From JAICXG01 sp036825615 (GTDB lineage Bacteria > Verrucomicrobiota > Verrucomicrobiia > Chthoniobacterales > UBA10450), in assembly GCA_036825615.1 (NCBI GenBank), contig DAISXY010000014.1, forward strand, positions 1 to 64,000: 64,000 bases of DNA, read 5' to 3'. Both the position numbers and the translations under genes were made by a program. Below, piece after piece: positions 53,298 to 62,015 of the stretch (position 1 is the stretch's first letter; each line of letters opens with the position of its first letter). The notes below the pieces were generated by a model. That model saw only the letters and a list, made by a program, of their open reading frames with translations, was not told the origin of the DNA and ran no database searches.

Positions 53298-54629
53298 ATG
53301 CGCCGCTTCCTTGCTTGTCTCTGTCTGCTCTTCGCTGCTGCCTCGTCTGCCCCGGCCGGTCTGACCGCGCTGGTGGGCGGACGGTTAATTGACGGCTTCG
53401 GCGGGCCGCCTTTGGCGAACAGCGTGATCCTGATCGACGGCGAACGGATCAAAGCCATCGGCCAGGTCGGCACGCTAAGTGTGCCTAACGACGCCACAGT
53501 CATTTCCACTGAGGGCATGGATGTGCTGCCCGGTCTCTGGGATTGCCATGTCCACACCATGATCCTGGGCCATAGCGATTACGCACACTGGGATAAGACT
53601 TACGAGAAACGTTTCGGCTCGGAAATCATGCCGGCGGCCGCGCATCAGTTACTCATGGCTGGAGTAACCAGCGCGCGCGATCTCGGCGGCCCGCTGCCTG
53701 ACAGCATCAGCGTGCGCGATCGGATCAATCGCGGCGAAATTCCCGGTCCAACTCTTTACGTCGCCGGCCCGTTCATTCAACACGAGCCCTACCCGGGGGA
53801 AGAACTTTATCGCTGGGGCGTCAAAGGGGCGGCTGATGCCCGGGCCAAGGTCAAGAAGCTGGCCGACGCCGGAGTTAACATCATCAAACTGATCGATCAG
53901 GATCAGATGACACTCGAAGAAGCGAAGGCGGTGGTGGATGAAGCCCACGCCCACAAACTCCCGGTCGTGGCGCACGCGCATCGCCCGGACGAAATCCGGC
54001 GTGGTCTTGCCGTCGGGGTGGATGACTTTGAGCACACCGGCCTCTCGACCGCCCCAGGTTATCCAGACGATATCCTGAAAGGAATTGCGGAACGCACCGC
54101 CAGGATGAATATCGGCCCGCTTTTCTGGTGTCCGACGATTGAGGGCTTCCTCAATTACGATGCATTAATCAAAAACCCCGAACCGCTCGACGATCCGGCG
54201 TGGAAACTGGATCTGCCTAACGACATCGTAGCCGATATCCAGGCTTCGATCAGGCATCCGGGGCAGCTGAGTTATTACCAGATTACTCCTTTGCGCGCCG
54301 CGACGGTGAAAAAGAAGTTTCACCAGTTGCAGGAGTCAGGCGTGGTCATGCTGGTCGGCACCGACAGTGGAATCCCGATGAAATTTCACAGAAGCTCCAC
54401 CTGGCACGAGATGGATGCCTGGGTGCACCAGCTCGGAGTTGATCCAATGGCGACGATCCGGGCCGCGACTTACTGGCCGGCTGTGATGATGAAGGTAGAC
54501 AAGGATTACGGTTCGATAACTGAAGGGAAATTCGCCGATATCATCGCCGTCAAAGGCGATGTCCTGCGTTACATCGACTTACTCCAGCGAGTCGATTTGG
54601 TCATGAAACACGGCCGGCAGTGCAAGTAG
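53298..54629 (+). CDS. Exported metal-dependent amidohydrolase
   Basis: The protein has 443 residues with a signal peptide (RRFLACLCLLFAAASSAPA). Metal ligands of the amidohydrolase superfamily are visible: WDCHVHT (His84, His86), VVAHAHR, FEHTG and GTDSG. The closest pattern is the imidazolonepropionase/prolidase-like exported group, which often cleaves dipeptides or cyclic amides. Two 9-mer copies read VPNDA (53483) and LPNDI (54215). Confidence 0.85.
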   Translation: MRRFLACLCLLFAAASSAPAGLTALVGGRLIDGFGGPPLANSVILIDGERIKAIGQVGTLSVPNDATVISTEGMDVLPGLWDCHVHTMILGHSDYAHWDKTYEKRFGSEIMPAAAHQLLMAGVTSARDLGGPLPDSISVRDRINRGEIPGPTLYVAGPFIQHEPYPGEELYRWGVKGAADARAKVKKLADAGVNIIKLIDQDQMTLEEAKAVVDEAHAHKLPVVAHAHRPDEIRRGLAVGVDDFEHTGLSTAPGYPDDILKGIAERTARMNIGPLFWCPTIEGFLNYDALIKNPEPLDDPAWKLDLPNDIVADIQASIRHPGQLSYYQITPLRAATVKKKFHQLQESGVVMLVGTDSGIPMKFHRSSTWHEMDAWVHQLGVDPMATIRAATYWPAVMMKVDKDYGSITEGKFADIIAVKGDVLRYIDLLQRVDLVMKHGRQCK

Positions 54630-54731
54630 GTCGCTGCTGCGGGGTTGGAAAAAGATTACCCGCTTTTTACAACGCCGGCATTGACCATCCGCAAAGGTAG
54701 TGCAACTGGCAGAGCGCACCTTCGCAAGCAC

Positions 54732-55583
54732 ATGCAAATTCGACTTCTTCTCGTTCCGTACGATTCCGGCCAGCGCAACGTGCGGATGGGCGCCGGGCCC
54801 GAGCATTTGCGCGCATCCGGGCTGATCGAACATCTCACTACCGCCGGCCACGAGGTTGACTTGGAGGTGATCGAGCCGGCTTCGATCAACTGGCGCGCGG
54901 AAGTGCAGACTAGTTTCGAATTGATGCGCGCGATCGCCGAGCATGTGCGCAGCGCGCGCGCCGCCGGACGTTTCCCGCTTGTGCTCTCGGGTAACTGTCT
55001 GGCCGCCGTGGGCGTGATCGCCGGCCTCGGCCCCGGCACCGGCGTGCTCTGGGTCGATGCGCACGGGGACTTTAACACCCCGCAGACGACCATGAGCGGC
55101 TTTCTCGATGGCATGACTCTCGCCACTGCCACCGGCAGATGCTGGAGCGAGCTTGCGCACAGCATCGACGGTTTCGAGCCGGTCGCCGACGACGCGATTG
55201 TGATGTTCGGGGTGCGCGATCTCGATCCGGGTGAAGCGACTGCCCTGGGACGGTCTGCCGTCGTTAGGCTGAGTGCCGACGCCGCGCGCGAGGAGATCGA
55301 GCGCGTGACGGCACCGCTGGGCCAGAGGCTGGAGAAGTTCTACCTTCATCTTGATCTCGATGCCATCGACCCGACGGAAGGCCGGGCCAATGGTTACGCG
55401 GTGCGCGGCGGTTTTTCGCGTCCCGGGCTTGAGCAGTTACTGACTTTGCTCACCGCCAACCTGCCGGTGCAGGCGATGACGATGGCAAGTTATGATCCGG
55501 CTTACGACAGCGAGGGAAAAGTTTGTGCCATCGCCTTCGGCGCCGCGGCCACGGTCGCCAACCAACTCAAACCAACTCGTTAG
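54732..55583 (+). CDS. Arginase/agmatinase-family protein lacking the first Mn histidine
   Basis: The protein has 283 residues from MQIRLLLVPYDSGQR. DAHGDFN (109-115) and LDLDAIDP keep the second and third metal motifs, but the first, normally GGDHS, reads SGNCL. It may use a different metal set or act on another amidine. Its stop TAG overlaps the LigD stop TAA on the other strand inside one TCGTTAGGC copy (55577). A second copy (55261) encodes VRL. Confidence 0.72.
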   Translation: MQIRLLLVPYDSGQRNVRMGAGPEHLRASGLIEHLTTAGHEVDLEVIEPASINWRAEVQTSFELMRAIAEHVRSARAAGRFPLVLSGNCLAAVGVIAGLGPGTGVLWVDAHGDFNTPQTTMSGFLDGMTLATATGRCWSELAHSIDGFEPVADDAIVMFGVRDLDPGEATALGRSAVVRLSADAAREEIERVTAPLGQRLEKFYLHLDLDAIDPTEGRANGYAVRGGFSRPGLEQLLTLLTANLPVQAMTMASYDPAYDSEGKVCAIAFGAAATVANQLKPTR

Positions 55584-57289
55584 GCGGGGAGTTCCCGCCG
55601 GACCTCGCTCGCGGTCTTGTCTTGGCGTAAGCCGAGAAAAACCGGAGCGCGCAGTTTTCCATCACGGGTCCACTCGGCGAATTTCACCTCACAAACCAGG
55701 ACCGGGTTCACCCAAGTCATCTTGCGCATCATCCCGGGAGTGATCCCCTGGCTCCATTTCCCCGCGTGCCTGGAAGGCAGGTCCACAAACGGGCAATCGT
55801 CCCGCACTTCCGCTTTCATCTTTCCGTGGAGGAGCGCGAGCATCTTGCTGTCGAAACCAGTGCCGACCTTGCCGGCAAAATGCAGTTTCCCCTTTTCGTA
55901 ATAGCCGACTAGCAGCGCGCCGAAATGTTTCCGCGCCCCTTCCGGCGGGGTGTAACCACCGATCACAAACTCCTGCTCATCGACGCATTTCACTTTCACC
56001 CACGCGCCGCTCCGCCGCCCCGGCTCGTACACCGAGTTCGCCTGTTTGCCGATGAGACCTTCGAGGCCATGCCGCTTCACTTCGCGCAGCAGCGTCGTCG
56101 GGTCGCCATCCAACTCACCGGAATAACGAATCGGATCACCGGCGGCGCCGCACACCTGGCGAAGCAATTCCTTCCGGCTCATGAGAGGAAGGCGGGTAAG
56201 AATTTTTCCGTCAAGCTGGAGAAGATCAAAGACATAGTAGTAAAGCGGGGCAGCGCGGCCTTCCATTTCATAGGCCTGGAGAAGCTGGAAGGAGGAGTGC
56301 CCTTCCTCATCGAGCGCGACGACTTCGCCGTCGATCACACATTCTTTGCACGGCAGTTGCGCGACCGCCTCGGCAACCGCCTGGAATTTTTGTGTGAGGT
56401 CGTTTTCGTTCCGGGAGAGCAACTTCACCTTTGTGCCGTTCTTCAACGCCAGCGTCCGGAAGCCGTCGAACTTTAACTCATAAATCCAGTCGCCAGCGCC
56501 CGGCGGATTGTCCAACAGCTTCGGCTTCATCACGGCGATGAACCGCGGCTTCCCGGCAGGGAGAGAATCGGGCAGCACGATCGCGCTCTGTCGCACCTTT
56601 GCCGCCGGCTTACGCTTTTGCTGTGGGCCGCGTTCGCGCCGGGCCACCGCCTTGCGGATTCGCTCCCGCAACTCACTCCGCGAACTCCTTTGCTCGTTAG
56701 GCCGGTTCGATTCCCATTCCGCGTCGCGGTCGCGCGCGATCTGCTTCATCGTTCGGCCAGTCTTGACCGATTCGTCGTCTCTTTGCTTCGAGATTGGCTT
56801 GACGTCGGCATCGCTCTTCAAGAGCAGCCACTGGTTCTTGCCCCCGTCGAGCCGCGTCCGGATGAGCGCCCAGTCGCCCTTCGCCTTTTCGCCCTCGAGC
56901 ACGAGGTGAATCCGGCCTTCCTTCAGCGCCTCGAGCGGCTTCTCGCCATGGACATAATAATTGCCGCGGTCCCACACCATCACTGTGCCGCCGCCATAGT
57001 TTCCCTCCGGAATTACTCCTTCGAAATCGGCATACTCGACCGGGTGATCCTCGACCTCGACCGCGAGATGTTTTTCGCCCCGTTTCCAGGGCAAGCCCTT
57101 CGGCACTGCCCACGATTTAAGCACGCCCTCCATCTCGAGCCGGAAATCATAGTGCAGCCGGCTCGCGTCATGTTTTTGAATCACAAAATGCGACGCGCCC
57201 GCGACCCGCTTCGGTCGCGGTTTCTTCGTCCCGCTCGGTTCCGCTGTGCGAGCGAAATCGCGCTTCCGGCGGTATTCGGTCAGGCCCAT
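55580..57289 (-). CDS. ligD: LigD-type ATP-dependent DNA ligase with 3'-phosphoesterase domain
   Basis: The protein has 569 residues from MGLTEYRRKRDF; an ATG 5 codons earlier exists. An N-terminal phosphoesterase domain (FVIQKHDASRLHYDFRLE) is joined by a basic linker to the ligase core with the nucleotidyl-lysine motif ELKFDGFR and an OB fold. The primase-polymerase domain is absent. It probably seals breaks in a Ku-linked end-joining pathway; no ku gene is in the window. It is divergent from a PLD-like gene. Confidence 0.92.
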   Translation of the reverse strand: MGLTEYRRKRDFARTAEPSGTKKPRPKRVAGASHFVIQKHDASRLHYDFRLEMEGVLKSWAVPKGLPWKRGEKHLAVEVEDHPVEYADFEGVIPEGNYGGGTVMVWDRGNYYVHGEKPLEALKEGRIHLVLEGEKAKGDWALIRTRLDGGKNQWLLLKSDADVKPISKQRDDESVKTGRTMKQIARDRDAEWESNRPNEQRSSRSELRERIRKAVARRERGPQQKRKPAAKVRQSAIVLPDSLPAGKPRFIAVMKPKLLDNPPGAGDWIYELKFDGFRTLALKNGTKVKLLSRNENDLTQKFQAVAEAVAQLPCKECVIDGEVVALDEEGHSSFQLLQAYEMEGRAAPLYYYVFDLLQLDGKILTRLPLMSRKELLRQVCGAAGDPIRYSGELDGDPTTLLREVKRHGLEGLIGKQANSVYEPGRRSGAWVKVKCVDEQEFVIGGYTPPEGARKHFGALLVGYYEKGKLHFAGKVGTGFDSKMLALLHGKMKAEVRDDCPFVDLPSRHAGKWSQGITPGMMRKMTWVNPVLVCEVKFAEWTRDGKLRAPVFLGLRQDKTASEVRRELPA

Positions 57290-57453
57290 GATGGAAGATT
57301 CCATCCAGAACAGGAAAACGCCACCATCATCGCGAGTGCGGACCGGCCGGCATGCGGGAACGGTGGCGACGTTTCCGGTTCTGCCGCGGCAGTTTGGCCC
57401 GCGATCAATTCCAGCCGGCGCCCGGCTGGCACCGTTGCTGCTTTATGGAAATT

Positions 57454-58167
57454 ATGGCGAAATTTTTGAACACCAGCGCCGCGAATTATTATCTCGAGGA
57501 GATCATTCGCCTCGCGCACGACCGGCTCGTCCTGATCACGCCGGTCCTGAAGTTGAACGACCGCGTCAAGGAACTGCTCGAGGATAAAAACCAGCGCAAA
57601 GTGGAAGTCCAGATTGCCTATGAGCGCAATGACCTTCTCCCGGAGGAGGTCAGCTGGTTGCGGGCTCTTTCTTTTGTTCGCACGAGTTTCTGCCGTCATC
57701 TCCATGCCCGCTGCTTTCTCAACCAGCAATTCTGCATCGTGAGCAGCCTGAACCTGCACGAGCTAAGCTACGCCACGAGCAACGAGATCGGCGTTCTCAT
57801 CTCCCGGGACGACGACGAGGAGCTTTTCCAGGCGTTGAGTGAGGAAGCGGATCGGATCCTCCGCATCAGCGACGAAGTGCGGCTCGGCGCCGAGAAGGTG
57901 CGCCGGATGAGCGAAGAGTTCTTGCCTAACGATGGCGAGGAGCCGCAGGCGATGGGCAAACTCAGCACCTCGCGCCTGGCCCGAAAGCTCGGGCTCAAGA
58001 CCCAGGAACTGACCGATCATCTCATCCATCTCGGTGCGATCGAAATCAGCGAAGGGCGGAAACAAATCACGCCCTTAGGCCGGCGGCTCGGTGGCGAGCT
58101 GCGGGTAAGTGCGCGTTTCGGTCCCTATTTTCTCTGGCCGGAAGCGTTGCCCCTAACGAAAGCCTGA
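57454..58167 (+). CDS. PLD-like domain protein with degenerate HKD motif
   Basis: The protein has 237 residues from MAKFLNTSAANYYLEE; ATG 57445 is an alternative. The PLD fold is suggested by LEEIIRLAHDRLVLITPVLK and HARCFLNQQFCIVSSLNL, where the expected HxKxxxxD reads H-A-R and Gln at the Asp position, so catalysis is doubtful. The C-terminus has a winged-helix pattern (TSRLARKLGLKTQELTDHLI). It shares an intergenic region with ligD. A copy at 57924 reads LPND. Confidence 0.6.
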   Translation: MAKFLNTSAANYYLEEIIRLAHDRLVLITPVLKLNDRVKELLEDKNQRKVEVQIAYERNDLLPEEVSWLRALSFVRTSFCRHLHARCFLNQQFCIVSSLNLHELSYATSNEIGVLISRDDDEELFQALSEEADRILRISDEVRLGAEKVRRMSEEFLPNDGEEPQAMGKLSTSRLARKLGLKTQELTDHLIHLGAIEISEGRKQITPLGRRLGGELRVSARFGPYFLWPEALPLTKA

Positions 58168-58182
58168 TTGTCGCCTCCGGCA

Positions 58183-58248
58183 CTGTAGCGGCCGTCTATG
58201 ACCGCCGCGGCTTGACTGCGTTTCGGCGGTCACAGACCGCCGCTACAG
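58183..58248. repeat. Inverted repeat, TGTAGCGG type
   Basis: CTGTAGCGG (58183-58191) faces CCGCTACAG (58240-58248), with inner GGCCGTCTATGACCGCCG and GGCGGTCACAGACCGCCG arms. It occupies the gap between the convergent PLD-like and CDGSH genes. Confidence 0.8.
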
Positions 58249-58250
58249 GA

Positions 58251-58469
58251 TCATCCTTCCGCCGATTCGGGCACGGCTTTTTCGGCCGCCTGGAAGCCGA
58301 TCTTCGAGTGCGTGCCGTCGCAAAACGGTTTCTCGGTCGAAGCGCCGCAACGGCAGAGCGCCATCCGTTTTTCCACCGGATAGCTATTGCCATCGGCATC
58401 CCGCAATTCCACTGCGCCCTTCACGATGTAAGGGCCGTTCTTGATCACCTCGATTGTTACATCAGCCAT
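58251..58469 (-). CDS. CDGSH-type iron-sulfur protein
   Basis: The protein has 72 residues from MADVTIEVIKNGPYIVKG; a start at 58484 (MKDHAMADV) is possible. The 2Fe-2S ligands are Cys39, Cys41, Cys50 and His54 in CRCGASTEKPFCDGTH, preceded by the N-terminal beta domain found in bacterial CDGSH proteins. It is probably a small redox or cluster-transfer protein. Confidence 0.88.
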   Translation of the reverse strand: MADVTIEVIKNGPYIVKGAVELRDADGNSYPVEKRMALCRCGASTEKPFCDGTHSKIGFQAAEKAVPESAEG

Positions 58470-58600
58470 GGCATGATCTTTCATTCTTCCGCTGCCTTGT
58501 GGCAACTCCCAGCTTCCTCTGCGTGGCAATTCACCGGTGGCGTCTTTTCCGCCGATCGAGTAAAACAAAAGCCGTGAACTCTCTCCCCGAGGAGACGAAA

Positions 58601-59332
58601 ATGGGAGCCGGATCGTTTCAGTCCACTCGCTGGACGCTGGTCCTCGCCGCGGCTGGTCAGGACGCGACCCCGAGTCAGTCGCACGAGGCGCTCTCAGAGC
58701 TATGCCGGATCTACTGGCGGCCTGTTTATCTCTTTGTCCGCCGCCAGGGTCACTCACCGGCCGATGCGCAGGATCTTACCCAGGGTTTCTTTGCCGATCT
58801 CATCGAGAGGCGTTCCTACGCCAGGGCAGATCGGGAGAAAGGCCGATTCCGTTCTTTTCTTCTCGGGGCGCTGAAACACTTTGTGGCGGACGAACGCAAA
58901 AAGGAGCGGGCACAAAAACGCGGTGGCGGGAAAGTCATCGAATCGTTCGACGAAGCAGCGCTCGAAGAAATGGAGGCGCAGGTAAGCGCAGGGCCGGAAG
59001 CCCTGCCGGACAACTCCTACGAGCGCGCCTGGGCAGTTGCCCTACTGCGCCAAACCGCCGAGCGGCTCGCGACGGAGTGCGCGACGACGGGTAAGTCACG
59101 GCTTTACGAGTCACTTAAGACCTATGTCGCGGTCGATCGCGAAGACGCTGTGCCGTATGAGGAAATGTCAGACCGACTCTCCCGTCCCATCGCCACGTTG
59201 CGGAGCGACCTCAATCGCCTGCGCGCCCGTTATCGCGCCATCCTGCGCGAAGAAGTTGCCGGCACGGTTGCCGGTCCCGCCGAGGTCGATGACGAGCTGC
59301 GCTATCTCTGCCGGGTAATGGCTTTGACTTAG
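58601..59332 (+). CDS. ECF-type RNA polymerase sigma factor, second copy
   Basis: The protein has 243 residues. ATG 58601 follows a GAGGAG site; upstream codons are open but unlike the family. It aligns along its whole length with the sigma factor at 35433 (RWTLVLAAAGQ, ALSELCRIYWRPVYLFVRRQ, DLTQGFFADLI, EKGRFRSFLLGALKHFVADE and the tail EEVAGTVAGPAEVDDELRYL). No anti-sigma factor is near; an exported YVTN protein and a receptor kinase follow on the same strand. Confidence 0.85.
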   Translation: MGAGSFQSTRWTLVLAAAGQDATPSQSHEALSELCRIYWRPVYLFVRRQGHSPADAQDLTQGFFADLIERRSYARADREKGRFRSFLLGALKHFVADERKKERAQKRGGGKVIESFDEAALEEMEAQVSAGPEALPDNSYERAWAVALLRQTAERLATECATTGKSRLYESLKTYVAVDREDAVPYEEMSDRLSRPIATLRSDLNRLRARYRAILREEVAGTVAGPAEVDDELRYLCRVMALT

Positions 59333-59358
59333 CAGCCGGGCAGGGCCGACCAGCGGAA

Positions 59359-59378
59359 CACAGGCGTCCACGCCTGTG
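59359..59378. repeat. Perfect 20-bp hairpin
   Basis: CACAGGCG (59359-59366) and CGCCTGTG (59371-59378) are perfect inverted arms with loop TCCA, followed by a second small palindrome (ACCGGCAGG...CCGGTGTT, 59439-59462). It lies between the sigma and YVTN genes and may attenuate read-through. Confidence 0.75.
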
Positions 59379-59528
59379 CGGCGACCGGGCATTTTGCCTG
59401 GTCGATAAAGACCCAGGAGGCGAGACGCCCGCTGGCCGTACCGGCAGGAATGCCGGTGTTCCCGGCCGGCGGCGAAAACTTTTTGCGATGGCTGCAAAAT
59501 TTTTTCGAAGGAACAGGCAAAACACCAA

Positions 59529-61871
59529 ATGCCTATGAGAACGAATCCACTTCAATTCCAGTTCAAACCGCGTCTGCAACTGCTGCGTATCGTTGCCGCC
59601 GGCTTTCTCGTTGTCGCGGCCGCCGCTTTGGCGACTACTGCCGTGATGCGGATTAAACCACCCTGGACCGCGCCGATCGCAAAAGTGGGTTTTTTTCCAT
59701 TCGCCGCCGCGATCGATGCGCAGACCAATACCGTCTATGTCGCTAACGCCGGCGATAACACGATCTCCGTGATCGATGGGGACAAATGTAATGCCTCGAA
59801 CCAAACCGATTGCTCGCCGATCGCGACAATGACAAACGTCGGGTTTGGACCTTCCTGGCCCATTTTCGACCCATCGAATGCCACTCTGTATGTGACTGAT
59901 TCGCTCACCGAGAGCGGCGACGATGGCAATACCGTTGCGGTGCTCAACGTCGCGAACTGCAATGCCCAGAATACCTCGGGCTGCACCCAGCCGCCGGCTG
60001 CGTTCGCCACGGTTGGTTCCCAGGCAGGCGGGTTCGCGACCCTGGCTCTCGATTCTTCCCTTCATACCCTGTATGTCGGCGATGCGACCGATGGCCCGAT
60101 CGCCATGATCAACACCGCGACCTGTAACGGCCAGGAAACTTCGGGCTGTAACCAGGTATCGATGAGCGCCGCGGCCGGGTCCTTCATCGCCGTCGATGAG
60201 GCAAATGACAGCGTCTATGTCGTCGGGCAGATAAATCCAAGCCTCAATGTGTTCAACGGCGCGACCTGTAACTCCGACATTCAGTCGGATTGCAGCACCG
60301 TCTCGGTGGGACAATTCCGCGCGAATATCCTGCCCTGGGCGGCCCCCGCGATTGATTCGGTTACGCACACCGTTTATCTCCCGGTCGTCCCAGATCCTGG
60401 CCTGTTCGGCGATCAGCTTGGATATGCTGCGGTCATCGATGGCTCAACCTGCAACGGAGTTGACCACTCCGGCTGTAATCAGACACCGCCACTGGTCCAG
60501 TCTGGCAGCTTCCCAAATTCGGCTTTCATCGATCCGGCGACGCACACGGTCTATCTCGCCAATACCTTTGCTGCCTCTCTTTCGGTGATCGATGCCGCGA
60601 CCTGTAATGGACAAAACCCAGGTGGCTGTCCGAAACGCGTGCCGGCTCTCGCGACCGGGTTGTCCCCGATTGCCTGCGCGGTTAACTCGAGCACTCACAC
60701 GATCTACTCGCCGAGCTTTGACACCAACGGCGTCTGGGTTTTAGACGCGTCGCAATGTAACGCCCAGCACGCCGATGGATGCACCAGGTTTGCCCGGGTC
60801 GCCGGAGTCGCCGGCACGCCAGTAGGTCTGAAGCAAAATCCCGATACCCATAGCTTATATGTGGCGAATGTGGACGGGAACAGCTTCTCGATCATTGACA
60901 CGAACCAGTGTAACCAGGATCGCACTGCCGGCTGCAACCAGAAATGGCCGACCTTCAAGGCGAAGTGGCTCCCGCGGTTTTTCGCGGTCAATCGATCCAG
61001 CAACACAGTTTACCTGTCGTTACTGGGCACGAACACGGTCGCAGTTATCAATGGGGCCACCTGCAACAGCAGCAACACTTCCGGTTGCGAATCATGGGCA
61101 ACAACCGCGGTCGGACAAGGTCCTCAACAGATCGCGATCGATGAGGCAACCAACACCATCTATGTCGTGAACCAGGGCGACGATGCCACACCCAGCACGA
61201 TGTCGATCGTAGATGGGAGTCACTGTAATCGGGCCGACACTTCCGGTTGTAACCAACCATGGCCAACCGCGCCCGTGGGTACTTCACCACAAGGGCTCAC
61301 CTTTAACCCCGATGATCAGACGATTTACGTCACCAATACGAATGACAACACCGTCTCTGTGATCAGCACGACTCACTGCAATGCGCCCGATAACTCTGGG
61401 TGCACACCGGTCGCGACCGTTCCTGTCGGAGCCGGGCCGCGCGCCGCAGGAGTTGTTTATGACACCAACACCCTCTTTGTCGCGAACCGCGACGATCTAA
61501 GTGTGTCTGTAATCGACGGCTCAACTTGCAATGGTTCCGACACGTCCGGTTGTCCGCAATCGGCTCCGCCCGCGATCGTGGTAGGTTCCTTTCCCCGGAC
61601 GGGCGGATTTGATCTGAACCTGCTTGGCCGCTCCGTGACGATCGATCAACAAACGCACACGGTTTTGCTGCCAGTGCCGGCAGATTCCGATCTAGTGTGG
61701 CTCGATGGGAATAGCTGCACGGCTGATAACACTGGCGGCTGTCGCGTAAAGGTCATGCCTCGCCGAATGGGTGGATTCCCATTGTGTGCAGAGGTGGACC
61801 CTACATCAGATACCGTTTATGTAACGAACAACGGCGACGCCACGGTCTCGGTTTTCCCGGAGCCTCGGTAG
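59529..61871 (+). CDS. Exported YVTN-type beta-propeller with paired cysteines in each repeat
   Basis: The protein has 780 residues. A membrane/signal segment (RIVAAGFLVVAAAALATTAV, about 20-39) is followed by repeats of the form NTVYVANAGDNTISVIDGD, typical of YVTN seven-bladed propellers. I count 13 cysteine pairs of the form TCNGxxxSGC (12 as CNxxxxxxC, the last SCTADNTGGC), one per repeat. They could form a disulfide in each blade. It lies between the second sigma factor and the receptor kinase, so it may be part of their regulon. The gene has no 9-mer copy. Confidence 0.75.
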   Translation: MPMRTNPLQFQFKPRLQLLRIVAAGFLVVAAAALATTAVMRIKPPWTAPIAKVGFFPFAAAIDAQTNTVYVANAGDNTISVIDGDKCNASNQTDCSPIATMTNVGFGPSWPIFDPSNATLYVTDSLTESGDDGNTVAVLNVANCNAQNTSGCTQPPAAFATVGSQAGGFATLALDSSLHTLYVGDATDGPIAMINTATCNGQETSGCNQVSMSAAAGSFIAVDEANDSVYVVGQINPSLNVFNGATCNSDIQSDCSTVSVGQFRANILPWAAPAIDSVTHTVYLPVVPDPGLFGDQLGYAAVIDGSTCNGVDHSGCNQTPPLVQSGSFPNSAFIDPATHTVYLANTFAASLSVIDAATCNGQNPGGCPKRVPALATGLSPIACAVNSSTHTIYSPSFDTNGVWVLDASQCNAQHADGCTRFARVAGVAGTPVGLKQNPDTHSLYVANVDGNSFSIIDTNQCNQDRTAGCNQKWPTFKAKWLPRFFAVNRSSNTVYLSLLGTNTVAVINGATCNSSNTSGCESWATTAVGQGPQQIAIDEATNTIYVVNQGDDATPSTMSIVDGSHCNRADTSGCNQPWPTAPVGTSPQGLTFNPDDQTIYVTNTNDNTVSVISTTHCNAPDNSGCTPVATVPVGAGPRAAGVVYDTNTLFVANRDDLSVSVIDGSTCNGSDTSGCPQSAPPAIVVGSFPRTGGFDLNLLGRSVTIDQQTHTVLLPVPADSDLVWLDGNSCTADNTGGCRVKVMPRRMGGFPLCAEVDPTSDTVYVTNNGDATVSVFPEPR

Positions 61872-61882
61872 GCGTGTTTGCG

Positions 61883-61962
61883 GTTGTAGCCGGTGGCGTT
61901 GACGCCGGCTGACTTAGAGACTGTGTTTGCAGGTAGCCGGGGTCAACGCCCCCGGCTACAAC
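61883..61962. repeat. Palindromic repeat, TGTAGCCGGG family
   Basis: GTTGTAGCCGG (61883-61893) and CCGGCTACAAC (61952-61962) are perfect arms; GGTCAACGCCCCCGGCTACA is shared with the element at 27665-27744. It lies between the YVTN and kinase genes. Confidence 0.82.
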
Positions 61963-62015
61963 GCTTCCAGCAAAAGAACTTGTCTTTCCACGGGCGAATC
62001 GGGTACAACCCGGAG

